From: SAR92 bacterium MED-G29
GTDB lineage: Bacteria; Pseudomonadota; Gammaproteobacteria; Pseudomonadales; Porticoccaceae
Direction of reading: 5' to 3'
Assembly: GCA_002457245.1 (NCBI GenBank)
Contig: NTJY01000001.1
Coordinates: 1 to 64,000 of the forward strand
Length of the DNA: 64,000 nt
Shown piece by piece: positions 50,090-59,484 of this stretch (the first letter of the stretch is position 1; each line of letters starts with the position of its first letter). Below the pieces are notes generated by a model. It was given only the letters and a program-made list of their open reading frames with translations. It was not told the origin of the DNA and made no database searches. Made by a program: the position numbers and the translations under genes.

Positions 50090-52684
50090 ATGGCTGAAGT
50101 TACTGTAACTGAATTAGCAAAAACTGTTGGAGCGTCTGTTGATCGTTTGCTCATGCAAATGAAGGACGCAGGTCTTTCCCACGAATCAGTGGATGCAAGT
50201 GTTTCAGATGAAGAGAAGCAGATTCTTCTAACCTATCTGAAAGGGCTGCATGGAGAGAGTTCGGGAGAGCCAAAGAAAATAACTTTACGAAGAAAAACGC
50301 TCAGCACACTGAGATCTAGTAATCGAAAGACGGTTAATATTGAAGTTCGTAAAAAAAGAACCTATGTAAAAAGAAGTGACGAAGAATTGCAGGCTCAAGC
50401 GGAACTTGAGACTGAAGCCAAGGCCAGAGAGGAGGCAGAGGCCGCAACTCGGGCGGCTAAATTACTGAATCAAGAGCCTCTAAAAAGTTCAGGTACAGAT
50501 GATATTGAAGATAAACGTGTGGCGGCTGTAGCCGGACGTAGGAAAGCTGTGGAGGAGGCTCAGGAAGCTGAAAGGAAAGAGGCCCAAGAAAAGCTACAAG
50601 AAGAGGCGCGTAAAGCAGCCGAGGCAGTATCGGCTCTCGAAAGTGAAGAGGCCAAAAAGGCAGGTAAAACCACAAAGTATGTCGCTGCGCCTCAGAATGA
50701 TCCTGTGCAAGAGAAAGGTCGAAAGCATGGCAAGCCGGTAGTAGATGATGAAGAGAAACAAGCAAAACGAGCTAAAAAGACTCTAAGTAAATCGGGCAAA
50801 AAGAAGCCTATCCTTCAACTTGACGATAGAGAAGAAAATTCAACTAAAACTCGTCTGAAATCCTCAGGTGTAATCCTAAAGATAGATAATAAGCACACTT
50901 TTAAGAAGCCAGTCGAGAAAAAAGTTTTGGAAGTCGCTATTCCTGCCGAGTTAACTATAGGTGATCTTGCCAGTAAAATGTTACTCAAATCTGGCGTAGT
51001 AATAAAAGAATTGATGAAACTAGGTGTCATGGCTAATGTTAATGAGATCATTGACCAAGAGACAGCGTTTTTGGTTGTTGAAGAGCTTGGGCATAATCCT
51101 GTCAGTGCAGTCAATGAATCAGTTGAGGATGAGCTAACTAGGTCATTTGAGGATCTTGAAAATAATATAGAGGGTGAGGTAAGGGCGCCAATTGTAACTG
51201 TGATGGGTCATGTTGATCATGGTAAAACTTCATTACTGGATAGAATCAAAAAGACTCATGTCGCGTCCGGAGAAGCGGGAGGTATCACCCAGCATATTGG
51301 AGCTTATCATGTAGACACCCCCAATGGCATGGTCACTTTTTTGGATACTCCTGGACATGCTGCGTTTACTGCGATGCGTGCAAGGGGTGCCAAAGCTACG
51401 GATGTCGTTATTTTAGTAGTTGCAGCGGATGATGGAGTGATGCCTCAAACTGAGGAAGCTGTTCAACATGCCCGCGCCGCTGGTGTGCCGCTTGTTGTTG
51501 CAATAAATAAAATGGATAAAGAGGGAGCTGACCCAGAAAAAGTTACCAGCGAGTTGGGCGCGAAAGATGTTATTCCCGAAGAATGGGGAGGAGATACTCA
51601 ATTTGTTAAAGTCTCTGCTGAGACCGGTGAAGGAATTGCCGAGTTATTAGAAGCCGTAGTTCTGCAGGCTGAGCTTTTGGAGCTCAAGGCTCCGGTAGAT
51701 GTTCCTGCGAGAGGTGTTATTGTCGAGGCTCGGGTAGATAAAGGGCGCGGAGTAGTTGCTACAGCATTGATCCAGCAAGGAACTTTGTATAAAGGCGATT
51801 TTATGTTGGCTGGAGAAAGCGTTGGTAAGATAAGAGCGATGACCGACGAAATGAAGAAACCTATCGGAGAGGCTGGTCCATCTATTCCCGTTGAGATCCT
51901 AGGTCTTGATGAGGCGCCAAATGCTGGAGATGAATTCTTTGTTGTTGATGATGAGCGCAAAGCAAAAGAGATCGCAGAATTACGTGGGGCAAATACTCGA
52001 CAAGAGCGCATGTCTCGTCAGCAAGCTGCGAAGCTTGAAAATATGTTCACAGATATGGGTAGCTCTCAGGTCAATAAACTTAACCTGATTGTTAAAACTG
52101 ATGTACGAGGCTCACTAGAGGCAATTATTAGTGCTTTACATGACTTTGGTAATGATGAAGTAGCGGTAGATATTGTGTCGTCAGGAGTTGGTGGTATAAC
52201 GGAGTCTGATATTAATTTGGCTATCACAACAGGAGCAATCGTCCTAGGGTTTAATGTTCGAGCAGGAGGAACTGCAAAGGCCTTGGCGGAGAAGGAAAAC
52301 ATCGAACTACGTTATTACAGCATCATCTATAACCTCTTAGATGAAGTTAAGTTAGCACTTACAGGTATGCTCGCTCCAGAAACTCGAGAAGACATAGTGG
52401 GCATCGCTGAGGTAAGGGATGTTTTCAGATCTCCGAAATTTGGAGCAATAGCAGGATGCATGGTCATTGAAGGTTCAGTTTTCAGAAACAAACCTATCCG
52501 TGTTTTAAGAGATGATGTAGTTATCTATGAGGGAGAACTTGAGTCTTTACGCCGCTTCAAAGATGAAGCAAGTGATGTCCGAAATGGTATGGAGTGCGGC
52601 ATTGGCGTTAAAGACTACAATGATGTCAAAACGGGAGATTTAATTGAAGTATACGATATCACAGAAGTGAAACGTTCTCTTTAA
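50090..52684 (+). CDS. infB: Translation initiation factor IF-2
   Basis: An 864-residue IF-2. The IF2 assembly domain ([19 protein letters not shown]) is at the N-terminus, then about 230 charged, Ala/Glu/Lys-rich residues, a second IF2_N domain ([21 protein letters not shown]), and the GTPase core with G1 GHVDHGKTS (about 374), [18 protein letters not shown] and SAETGEG. C-terminal domains bind fMet-tRNA. Fits next to tRNA-fMet. Confidence 0.97.
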   Translation: MAEVTVTELAKTVGASVDRLLMQMKDAGLSHESVDASVSDEEKQILLTYLKGLHGESSGEPKKITLRRKTLSTLRSSNRKTVNIEVRKKRTYVKRSDEELQAQAELETEAKAREEAEAATRAAKLLNQEPLKSSGTDDIEDKRVAAVAGRRKAVEEAQEAERKEAQEKLQEEARKAAEAVSALESEEAKKAGKTTKYVAAPQNDPVQEKGRKHGKPVVDDEEKQAKRAKKTLSKSGKKKPILQLDDREENSTKTRLKSSGVILKIDNKHTFKKPVEKKVLEVAIPAELTIGDLASKMLLKSGVVIKELMKLGVMANVNEIIDQETAFLVVEELGHNPVSAVNESVEDELTRSFEDLENNIEGEVRAPIVTVMGHVDHGKTSLLDRIKKTHVASGEAGGITQHIGAYHVDTPNGMVTFLDTPGHAAFTAMRARGAKATDVVILVVAADDGVMPQTEEAVQHARAAGVPLVVAINKMDKEGADPEKVTSELGAKDVIPEEWGGDTQFVKVSAETGEGIAELLEAVVLQAELLELKAPVDVPARGVIVEARVDKGRGVVATALIQQGTLYKGDFMLAGESVGKIRAMTDEMKKPIGEAGPSIPVEILGLDEAPNAGDEFFVVDDERKAKEIAELRGANTRQERMSRQQAAKLENMFTDMGSSQVNKLNLIVKTDVRGSLEAIISALHDFGNDEVAVDIVSSGVGGITESDINLAITTGAIVLGFNVRAGGTAKALAEKENIELRYYSIIYNLLDEVKLALTGMLAPETREDIVGIAEVRDVFRSPKFGAIAGCMVIEGSVFRNKPIRVLRDDVVIYEGELESLRRFKDEASDVRNGMECGIGVKDYNDVKTGDLIEVYDITEVKRSL

Positions 52685-52734
52685 TGAGCTTTAGCCGTTC
52701 TCCAATAACACCATGATCGCTCAAGAATACATAT

Positions 52735-53145
52735 ATGCCTAGAGAATTTACACGTGCAGAACGGGTTTCAGATGCTATTCAACAGGAGGTATCTGTCCTA
52801 ATCTGCGACTCTATTCGAGATCCTCGAGTAGGGATGGTTAGTGTGACTGACGTGGAAGTCAGTCGGGATTTGGCATACGCGAAGGTTCATGTAACTTTTG
52901 TTGGAGAAAAATCCGAGGAAGAAATTAAAGGGGCTATCAGGGCTCTTAATGGAGCAGCGGGCTATCTACGGAAATTATTGGCTTCGAGTATTAAGATGCG
53001 AAAAACACCCCAGTTGACTTTTTTGTTTGATGAGAGTGGTCGTAGGGGGCAGCAACTCTCTGCTCTAATAGATTATGCAGTATCATCTGAGAAAAATCGG
53101 GGTAACATTGCAAATGATGATTCAGTAGACTCCAAAGGAAACTAA
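52735..53145 (+). CDS. rbfA: 30S ribosome-binding factor RbfA
   Basis: A 136-residue KH-fold protein. RAERVSDAIQQEVSVLI, DPRVGMVSVTDVEVSRDLAYAKVHVTF (as DPRVGMVSVTDVEVS and YAKVHVTF) and the LRKLLASSIKMRKTPQLTF segment (as RKTPQLTFLFDES). It matures the 5' end of 16S rRNA, mainly in the cold. truB starts 2 bp downstream. Confidence 0.95.
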   Translation: MPREFTRAERVSDAIQQEVSVLICDSIRDPRVGMVSVTDVEVSRDLAYAKVHVTFVGEKSEEEIKGAIRALNGAAGYLRKLLASSIKMRKTPQLTFLFDESGRRGQQLSALIDYAVSSEKNRGNIANDDSVDSKGN

Positions 53146-53147
53146 AT

Positions 53148-54089
53148 TTGGGTCGGAGAAGGAACAGTGGTCGAAACGTAAATGGTATTCTTTTATTAGA
53201 TAAGCCCGCCGGAATATCATCAAATCATGCTCTTCAGCGAGTCAAATCTTTATACCATGCAAGCAAAGCTGGACACACAGGTAGCCTTGATCCCCTCGCA
53301 ACAGGTGTACTCCCAATATGTTTGGGAGAGGCAACAAAATTTAGCCAATTCTTACTAGATTCAGATAAACGCTATGTAAGTACTTTTATTCTGGGAGTTG
53401 CTACTGATACTGGCGACAGTGATGGCGAGGTGCTTGATGTAAAGGATGCCTCCAATATAACTGAGGGGCAAGTTGAACTTGCAATTGAAGGCTTCAAGGG
53501 AGACATTAAACAAGTACCATCTATGTATTCTGCCCTAAAGCATAATGGACAACCGCTCCATAGATTGGCTAGAAAAGGCATTACTATCGATAGAGAGCCC
53601 AGAGATATTACAGTTTTTCAATATCAGGTCTTAGATTTTAGATCTGGTTCCAAAGCTGAGTTAGATGTTGAGGTCCATGTTAGTAAAGGAACTTACGTTA
53701 GAAGCTTGGCTGAGGATCTGGGAGCCATTATCGGCTGTGGTGCTCATGTAGGCTCATTACGTCGTCATCTAGCCGGCCCTTTTAATGATAGCCAGTGCGT
53801 CACTTTAGAGGATCTGAGCAGACTGCGGGAGAATGACCCTTCAAATCTTGATGGTTTATTAAAGCCCATGGATATCGCGGTCGCAGACTTTATGGCAGTA
53901 GAATTATCATCTAATGTCTCTGAATATTTTCAGTTAGGGCAAGCAGTAATGTCAAATCAAGCCTTTCGTAATGGTCAAGAAGGAGATATAGTGCGCGTCT
54001 TTCGACAAGATGGCAGTTTTTTGGGAATTGGTGAGGTGACTAGAGACGGTCAAGTAGCTCCAAAAAGACTTGTAGTAGGGGTCACGTGA
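53148..54089 (+). CDS. truB: tRNA pseudouridine-55 synthase TruB
   Basis: A 313-residue TruB. GILLLDKPAGISSNHAL, the catalytic Asp48 in GHTGSLDPLATGVLPI, the YVSTFILG strand, and KGTYVRSLAEDLG are all present; a PUA-like C-terminus follows. It makes Psi55 in the T loop of tRNAs. Start is TTG with AAAGGAAAC upstream. It is coupled to rbfA. Confidence 0.96.
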   Translation: MGRRRNSGRNVNGILLLDKPAGISSNHALQRVKSLYHASKAGHTGSLDPLATGVLPICLGEATKFSQFLLDSDKRYVSTFILGVATDTGDSDGEVLDVKDASNITEGQVELAIEGFKGDIKQVPSMYSALKHNGQPLHRLARKGITIDREPRDITVFQYQVLDFRSGSKAELDVEVHVSKGTYVRSLAEDLGAIIGCGAHVGSLRRHLAGPFNDSQCVTLEDLSRLRENDPSNLDGLLKPMDIAVADFMAVELSSNVSEYFQLGQAVMSNQAFRNGQEGDIVRVFRQDGSFLGIGEVTRDGQVAPKRLVVGVT

Positions 54090-54185
54090 CTTGTTCATCC
54101 ACTAGCGAAAATAATATTTAGCACTTCGTAAATAAACTTTTGAAAAGTTGTTTAGGATTTAGAATTCAGTTTTAGGATGTCTGTA

Positions 54186-54229
54186 AATATGCGCGGGCAA
54201 ACCTGATTTTTTTAACACGCATATTGGAG
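54186..54229 (+). promoter_or_regulatory. rpsO leader: candidate S15 autoregulatory site
   Basis: AATATGCG (54186-54193) pairs with CGCATATT (54218-54225), and the right arm abuts the rpsO Shine-Dalgarno GGAG (54226-54229). Inside, CGGG/CCTG with a CAAA loop contains a G-U next to G-C pairs, the kind of motif S15 reads in 16S rRNA. A run of seven T follows the inner hairpin, so premature termination is also possible. Confidence 0.5.
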
Positions 54230-54238
54230 TATTAAATC

Positions 54239-54508
54239 ATGGCACTAAGTGCAGAAGAAAAAGCCGCAATCGTGGCAGAGCATGCTACCTGCGAAAATGA
54301 TACAGGTTCCCCTGAAGTACAGGTAGCTTTGCTAACCGTAAACATAAATAAGCTTCAAAGCCATTTTGGCGATCATAAGAAAGACCACCATTCTCGAAGG
54401 GGCCTTATTAGAATGGTTAATCAGCGTCGTAAATTACTTGACTATTTAAAGAGCAAGAATATCGAACGATATGGTCAGTTGATTAAAAAGCTTGGTTTAC
54501 GCCGATAG
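54239..54508 (+). CDS. rpsO: Ribosomal protein S15
   Basis: An 89-residue S15, exact family length. Motifs: [45 protein letters not shown]. It is a primary 16S binder that nucleates the central domain. It lies 149 bp after truB behind a structured leader, and 194 bp before pnp. Confidence 0.98.
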   Translation: MALSAEEKAAIVAEHATCENDTGSPEVQVALLTVNINKLQSHFGDHKKDHHSRRGLIRMVNQRRKLLDYLKSKNIERYGQLIKKLGLRR

Positions 54509-54521
54509 GTATTTGTACTGA

Positions 54522-54545
54522 GGCCCCTCTTAGGGGCTGAATTTA
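54522..54545 (+). terminator. Hairpin after rpsO
   Basis: GCCCCT (54523-54528) pairs with AGGGGC (54532-54537) around a CTT loop, followed by GAATTTATT. The downstream T run is weak, so partial termination between rpsO and pnp is likely. Confidence 0.5.
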
Positions 54546-54601
54546 TTATGAATACATAACACAAATGGTCCACTTTGATTATCTGAGTTAATGCTGATCG
54601 A

Positions 54602-54639
54602 GTTACTTATAACGATCTGACTAGGTCGTTATAAGTAAC
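54602..54639 (+). promoter_or_regulatory. pnp leader hairpin, probable RNase III site
   Basis: GTTACTTATAACGA (54602-54615) is the exact reverse complement of TCGTTATAAGTAAC (54626-54639); the inner bases extend the helix by a G-U and C-G pair. No T tract follows, so it is not a terminator. In E. coli a long stem at the same place is cut by RNase III and allows PNPase to repress its own mRNA. Confidence 0.7.
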
Positions 54640-54702
54640 CCGAGCAGCCAACCTTCAGAAATTTTTAGGGACGCTATAAGGTAAAATTAAAAAGGTAAAA
54701 TT

Positions 54703-56844
54703 ATGAATCCTTTAATAAAAAAGTTTAAATATGGTAATCATACCGTCACGTTGGAAACTGGTCGAATTGCTCGGCAGGCAACCGGTGCAGTTTTGTGCTC
54801 TATTGACGATACGGCGGTTTTATGTACCGTAGTTGGAGCTAGGGAAGCGAAAGCGGGAATGGATTTTTTCCCTCTAGGAGTCCACTACATTGAGAAGGCT
54901 TACGCTGCTGGAAAAATACCTGGTGGATTCTTCAAGCGTGAAGGTCGACCTAACGAAAAAGAAACCCTAACCTCACGTTTGATTGATCGTCCAATTAGGC
55001 CATTATTTCCTAATGGATTTAAAAATGAGGTTCAAGTTGTGTGCACCGTTGTATCTGCTGAAAAAAATATAGATCCAGACATTGCAGCTATGATTGGCAC
55101 ATCAGCAGCACTTTCTATATCAGGCATTCCATTCAACGGTCCAATCGGCGGCGCGCGAGTTGGTTATTCGGAAGATTCTGGATATTTATTGAACCCCACC
55201 TACAGTGAGCTAGTGGATTCAGCTCTAGATATGGTCGTAGCTGGAACTAAAGATGCTGTCCTTATGGTTGAATCAGAAGCAAATGAGTTATCTGAAGATA
55301 TTATGTTAGGTGGAGTTTTGTTCGCGCATCAGGAAATGCAGTCAGTGATTAATGTTATTGAGCAACTGGCAGATGAAGCTGGCAAGCCTCAATGGGATTG
55401 GCAGGGTGAAACAGAAAATACTGAGCTTAAAAATGCTTTGGAAAATCTGGTTGGAGCTGACGTTGATGCAGCTTATCAGGTCGTTGAAAAACAAGACCGA
55501 GTCGCTAGTGTTAACGATTTACGTGATCGAGCTTTCGATGCTCTCGTTTCAGATGACGGCGTAACTGAAGAAGATGTCAAAGATGCGTTTAAGAAACTTG
55601 AAAAGAAGGTTGTCAGAGGTAGGATTATTCGTGGAGAACCACGAATTGATGGACGAGATACAAAGACGGTGCGTGGTATTAATGTTGAGGTAGGTATTCT
55701 GCCAAAGGTTCACGGATCTTCATTATTTACTCGAGGCGAAACACAAGCCGTTGTTGCAGCAACATTGGGCTCAACCCGCGATGCTCAGATGATTGATGCA
55801 TTAGAGGGCCGCAAAGATGATCCATTTATGCTGCACTACAATTTCCCGCCTTACTCGGTAGGTGAGTGTGGTCGGATAGGTTTCACAAGTCGGCGTGAAG
55901 TGGGTCATGGGCGTCTTGCTCGTCGAGGCATCAACGCAGTCTTGCCAAGCCCAGAAGACTTCCCTTATGCGATGCGTGTAGTGTCAGAAATTACAGAGTC
56001 AAATGGTTCAAGCTCTATGGCATCAGTTTGTGGGTCAAGTTTAGCGCTTATGGACGCTGGAGTTCCTTTGAAAGCGCCAGTAGCTGGTATCGCGATGGGT
56101 CTTGTTAAAGAGGATGAAGGGTTTGCTGTCCTGACTGATATTTTAGGTGACGAAGATCATCTTGGTGATATGGACTTTAAGGTGGCTGGAACTGCTACTG
56201 GTATTACAGCCCTGCAAATGGATATCAAAATAGAGGGTATTACTGAAGAGATAATGGAGATTGCCTTGGAGCAAGCTATGGATGCTCGGCTGCATATTCT
56301 TGAGGAAATGAATAAAGTTCTCGAAAAAGGTAGGGATGAAGTAGCAGAAACCGCTCCTCGGATGGGAGTCATGCAGATCGACTCTGATAAAATTCGTGAT
56401 GTGATTGGCAAGGGTGGGGCAACTATAAGGGGCCTTTGTGAGGATCATAACTCGACCATTGATATTACTGATGATGGAGCGGTAAAAATCTACTCAGAAG
56501 ATACTGATAGTCTAAACTCTGCAATGGATGCAATTAAGGCTATTGTTGCTGATCCTGAGCCAGGTACTATTTACGATGGAAAGGTTGTACGAATTGTAGA
56601 TTTCGGAGCTTTTGTTAACTTCATGCCAGGGACAGACGGTTTGGTTCACATCTCTCAAATAGCTCAAGAGCGTGTCGCTAAGGTCACTGATTATCTTACT
56701 GAGGGGCAGGATGTGAGGGTCAAAGTCACTGAGATTGATAACCGCGGTAGAGTTAAGCTGTCTATTAAGGAAGCGCAGATAGAAGAAGGCACGGTTCCTG
56801 AAGCTACCCCAGCTGATTCTGAGTCGACCGATAAAGAGTTATAG
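54703..56844 (+). CDS. pnp: Polyribonucleotide nucleotidyltransferase PNPase
   Basis: A 713-residue PNPase. Two RNase PH domains (first: [30 protein letters not shown]; second: [47 protein letters not shown]), then KH ([15 protein letters not shown]) and S1 ([20 protein letters not shown]). It is a phosphorolytic 3'-5' exonuclease of the degradosome. Confidence 0.98.
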   Translation: MNPLIKKFKYGNHTVTLETGRIARQATGAVLCSIDDTAVLCTVVGAREAKAGMDFFPLGVHYIEKAYAAGKIPGGFFKREGRPNEKETLTSRLIDRPIRPLFPNGFKNEVQVVCTVVSAEKNIDPDIAAMIGTSAALSISGIPFNGPIGGARVGYSEDSGYLLNPTYSELVDSALDMVVAGTKDAVLMVESEANELSEDIMLGGVLFAHQEMQSVINVIEQLADEAGKPQWDWQGETENTELKNALENLVGADVDAAYQVVEKQDRVASVNDLRDRAFDALVSDDGVTEEDVKDAFKKLEKKVVRGRIIRGEPRIDGRDTKTVRGINVEVGILPKVHGSSLFTRGETQAVVAATLGSTRDAQMIDALEGRKDDPFMLHYNFPPYSVGECGRIGFTSRREVGHGRLARRGINAVLPSPEDFPYAMRVVSEITESNGSSSMASVCGSSLALMDAGVPLKAPVAGIAMGLVKEDEGFAVLTDILGDEDHLGDMDFKVAGTATGITALQMDIKIEGITEEIMEIALEQAMDARLHILEEMNKVLEKGRDEVAETAPRMGVMQIDSDKIRDVIGKGGATIRGLCEDHNSTIDITDDGAVKIYSEDTDSLNSAMDAIKAIVADPEPGTIYDGKVVRIVDFGAFVNFMPGTDGLVHISQIAQERVAKVTDYLTEGQDVRVKVTEIDNRGRVKLSIKEAQIEEGTVPEATPADSESTDKEL

Positions 56845-56850
56845 GAATAA

Positions 56851-56906
56851 GACTGTCTAGATTATGTCTTCGGTATAGCCGAAGGCTTAATCTATGGGAG
56901 ACAGTC
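56851..56906. other. Long interrupted hairpin between pnp and recN
   Basis: Three stacked arms: GACTGTCT/AGACAGTC (56851-56858, 56899-56906), AGATTA/TAATCT (56859-56864, 56888-56893) and CTTCGG/CCGAAG (56868-56873, 56879-56884). It lies in the 82-bp gap between convergent genes. No T run follows on either side, so simple intrinsic termination is doubtful; a bidirectional end structure or RNase substrate is possible. Confidence 0.6.
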
Positions 56907-56926
56907 CGGTCTAATGCTAAGATCTT

Positions 56927-58603
56927 TTATGCTGAAGCTAGGTCTAGGAGCTCTGATGCGCTGGATAGTGTTTGTTGGGTAATTTTTGCACCACCTAGCA
57001 TCCTTGCGAGTTCCTTGATCCTTTGCTTTTTATTGAGTGGCATCATCAGAGATAAAGAATTATCTTTCTCAATGGTCTTACTTGATAAGTAGTGGTGGTC
57101 GGCATGAGCGGCTACTTGGGGCTGATGCGTGACGCTGATTACTTGGCCGCCATTCTCTCCTAACTTCTTAAGAAGCTGGCCAACCACATCAGCTGTTCGC
57201 CCACCAATGCCAACATCGACTTCATCAAAAACAAGGGTTGGTATTTTCGAGTGGCCTGCCGCGACAACATTGATTGCTAAGCTTACCCTAGAAAGCTCAC
57301 CTCCGGACGCAACTTTTGCGATAGATTTATGTGATTGCCCCGGTGTAGTTGTTAGAAGAAATTCAATATTTTCAAGACCATGCTCTCTAAAATCATCCTC
57401 CAAGAGAGGACTTAGTTCTATAGATATTTCTGCTCCCTCCATGGACAGGCGTGCCAGCTGCTCATTGATTTCTTTTGACATAGATTTTGCAGATTTTTCC
57501 CGCTGCACCGACAACTTTTTTGCTGATAATTTGTAATTTTGGCTGTGGCGGCTAAGCTCCTGAGTAAGAGTATTAATATTTTCATTGCCATCAACCAAAG
57601 TTTTTAGTTCCTTTCGGAGGGTCTGTTTTTTTAAAAGCAATTGGTCTGGATTAATACGATGTTTACGCGCTAGTTGAAAAATATCAGATAGCTCCTCCTC
57701 AACGATATGAAGTCTTTGAGGATCAGCTTCAAATCGATCAATATGATGCTGAATTTCATTAATAGCTTCCTCCACCTGAATTAACCCATTTTGAAGAAGT
57801 TCTTGTGTTATGTTCAGAGCTTCAGGTTTATATTTCATATCGCCTAGGATTGAAAGCGCTTGATTTAGACTATCCCTCAAGTTAGAACTCTCTGATTGGT
57901 CACAAATTCGGAGCAATGAATGACTGTCCTTGACGATCTGATCCGCATTGGCCAATGTTTGTTGCTCCTCCTCTAATGTTTTTATGTGATCTGGAGAAAC
58001 GTTCGCTAGATCAAGCTCATTAACTTGAAATGTTAGTAATTCTTTTCTTTCCTCTAGTTCATCTGCACGCTTGGTTAACTCGTTTAGTGCATCATTAGTT
58101 TGTTTCCAATGTGTGAAGTCACTTTTTACGTTTCCTGCTAATTTTTCCGCCTCCCCATACTCATCGAGAAGACGTCGGTGAGTGCTTCTCCTCAGTAGAG
58201 ACTGATGTTCGTGTTGGCTATGTATATCAGTCAGCATTTCTCCTAATTCTTTCAGTTGTGTCATCGTGCTTGGCTGGCCATTGATATAGCCTCGGGATCT
58301 TCCCTCTTTTGTATATATTCGTCTGATTATGCAGTTAATATCAGAGTCAATACTGTTCGCCATAAGCCAATTTTTCGCATTGTTATTCATTGAAACGTCA
58401 AATGTAGCGCTAATTTCTGCTCGATCTTTACCATGACGTATGGTTTCTATATCAGCTCTATCACCAAGTGCCATCGCTAAAGCGTCAAGCACTAACGACT
58501 TACCTGCACCGGTCTCACCAGTAATTGCAGTTGTCCCAGAATCGAAGTCTATTTCGAGAGCCTCTACAAGGGTGTAGTTACTGATATTTATCGAAAGAAG
58601 CAA
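56927..58603 (-). CDS. recN: DNA repair protein RecN
   Basis: A 558-residue SMC-like ATPase. Walker A GETGAGKS at residues 29-36, a long coiled coil (about 155-380) and the C-terminal signature KVASGGELSRVSLA with Walker B TLVFDEVDVGIGG. It acts in double-strand break repair. No LexA box was seen upstream, though recN is SOS-regulated in many gammaproteobacteria. Confidence 0.97.
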   Translation of the reverse strand: MLLSINISNYTLVEALEIDFDSGTTAITGETGAGKSLVLDALAMALGDRADIETIRHGKDRAEISATFDVSMNNNAKNWLMANSIDSDINCIIRRIYTKEGRSRGYINGQPSTMTQLKELGEMLTDIHSQHEHQSLLRRSTHRRLLDEYGEAEKLAGNVKSDFTHWKQTNDALNELTKRADELEERKELLTFQVNELDLANVSPDHIKTLEEEQQTLANADQIVKDSHSLLRICDQSESSNLRDSLNQALSILGDMKYKPEALNITQELLQNGLIQVEEAINEIQHHIDRFEADPQRLHIVEEELSDIFQLARKHRINPDQLLLKKQTLRKELKTLVDGNENINTLTQELSRHSQNYKLSAKKLSVQREKSAKSMSKEINEQLARLSMEGAEISIELSPLLEDDFREHGLENIEFLLTTTPGQSHKSIAKVASGGELSRVSLAINVVAAGHSKIPTLVFDEVDVGIGGRTADVVGQLLKKLGENGGQVISVTHQPQVAAHADHHYLSSKTIEKDNSLSLMMPLNKKQRIKELARMLGGAKITQQTLSSASELLDLASA

Positions 58604-58662
58604 TTTGTAATACCAATCATTTATAAAAAATCTTATTAGTAAATAATTTACTTAAGGCAATG

Positions 58663-58690
58663 CTTGAAACTCGTAAGAATGTCCCCATAT
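58663..58690 (+). promoter_or_regulatory. Sigma-32 heat-shock promoter of grpE
   Basis: CTTGAAA (58663-58669), 13-bp spacer, CCCCATAT (58683-58690): a full match to the sigma-32 consensus CTTGAAA-N11-16-CCCCATNT. About 80 bp before the grpE ATG. Confidence 0.9.
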
Positions 58691-58777
58691 GTAGCGATAG
58701 GGTAAAGGTAAGTAACCGTTGAATCAATAAACTTAAGAGTCCATGCGGATCGACAGAATGAACTAGAGGTATGAAGC

Positions 58778-59359
58778 ATGCAAGATGAAGTAGGTGGAGA
58801 TGAGAAAAAATCTGACAGTGATGCAAATGACCTTGGTAAGGTTGATGATAAAGCTCAAACTGATGAAGAGATTGCAGCGGAACTCTTAGCCGAAAATGAA
58901 TTGACTGAAACTGAAGAACTGCAAGAGCAGGTGAGCAAGGCCAATGAACAAGTACTAAGGGTCCAGGCCGAGATGCAAAATGTTCGCAGGCGTGCCGAGC
59001 GAGATGTGGGTAATGCGCACAAATTTGCTTTGGAAAAATTTGCAGGTGATTTACTGCCAGTGGTAGACAATTTGGAGCGGGCATTAGGAACCATTAGTGC
59101 TGAGGATGAGACTCAAAAAGCAGTTTCAACTGGGTTAGAGCTCACTCTAAAGTCTTTTATAGAAGTTTTGGAAAAGTTCAAAATTGAGGCAATTGATCCC
59201 AGCGGGCAACCATTTGATGCTGAGCTTCATCAAGCTGTAAGTATGGTACCTAATCCAGATTTAGAGCCAAATACAGTGATGGATGTTTTCCAAAAAGGGT
59301 ATACCTTGAACGGTCGTTTAGTCCGCCCGGCAATGGTTGTTGTCTCGCAAGGCAGCTAA
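58778..59359 (+). CDS. grpE: Nucleotide exchange factor GrpE
   Basis: A 193-residue GrpE. An acidic N-terminal tail, a long helix ([26 protein letters not shown], in pieces [15 protein letters not shown]), [16 protein letters not shown], and the C-terminal beta domain ending [19 protein letters not shown] (as [14 protein letters not shown]). It releases ADP from DnaK. Divergent from recN. Confidence 0.97.
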   Translation: MQDEVGGDEKKSDSDANDLGKVDDKAQTDEEIAAELLAENELTETEELQEQVSKANEQVLRVQAEMQNVRRRAERDVGNAHKFALEKFAGDLLPVVDNLERALGTISAEDETQKAVSTGLELTLKSFIEVLEKFKIEAIDPSGQPFDAELHQAVSMVPNPDLEPNTVMDVFQKGYTLNGRLVRPAMVVVSQGS

Positions 59360-59387
59360 TTAAATCGCTGGATATAAGGTGCTTAAC

Positions 59388-59415
59388 CTTGAAATTTGTG
59401 AATAAGCGCCCATAT
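59388..59415 (+). promoter_or_regulatory. Sigma-32 heat-shock promoter of dnaK
   Basis: CTTGAAA (59388-59394), 13-bp spacer, GCCCATAT (59408-59415): one mismatch from the sigma-32 consensus. It lies in the 125-bp gap after grpE, so dnaK has its own heat-shock start besides readthrough from grpE. Confidence 0.88.
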
Positions 59416-59484
59416 AACCTCTAGGAAATAATTTTAAATTAGGGTCGGTGAAAGGCCTGATTACAAGTAACGGAGAAATAAGTA

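Noticed and set aside
58604..58662. LexA (SOS) box upstream of recN
   Set aside because: I looked for CTGT-N8-ACAG on both strands in the recN-grpE gap and found none.
58617..59084. 155-codon minus-strand open frame over grpE
   Set aside because: His/Leu-rich low-complexity shadow of the grpE coiled coil; it also overlaps the sigma-32 promoter.
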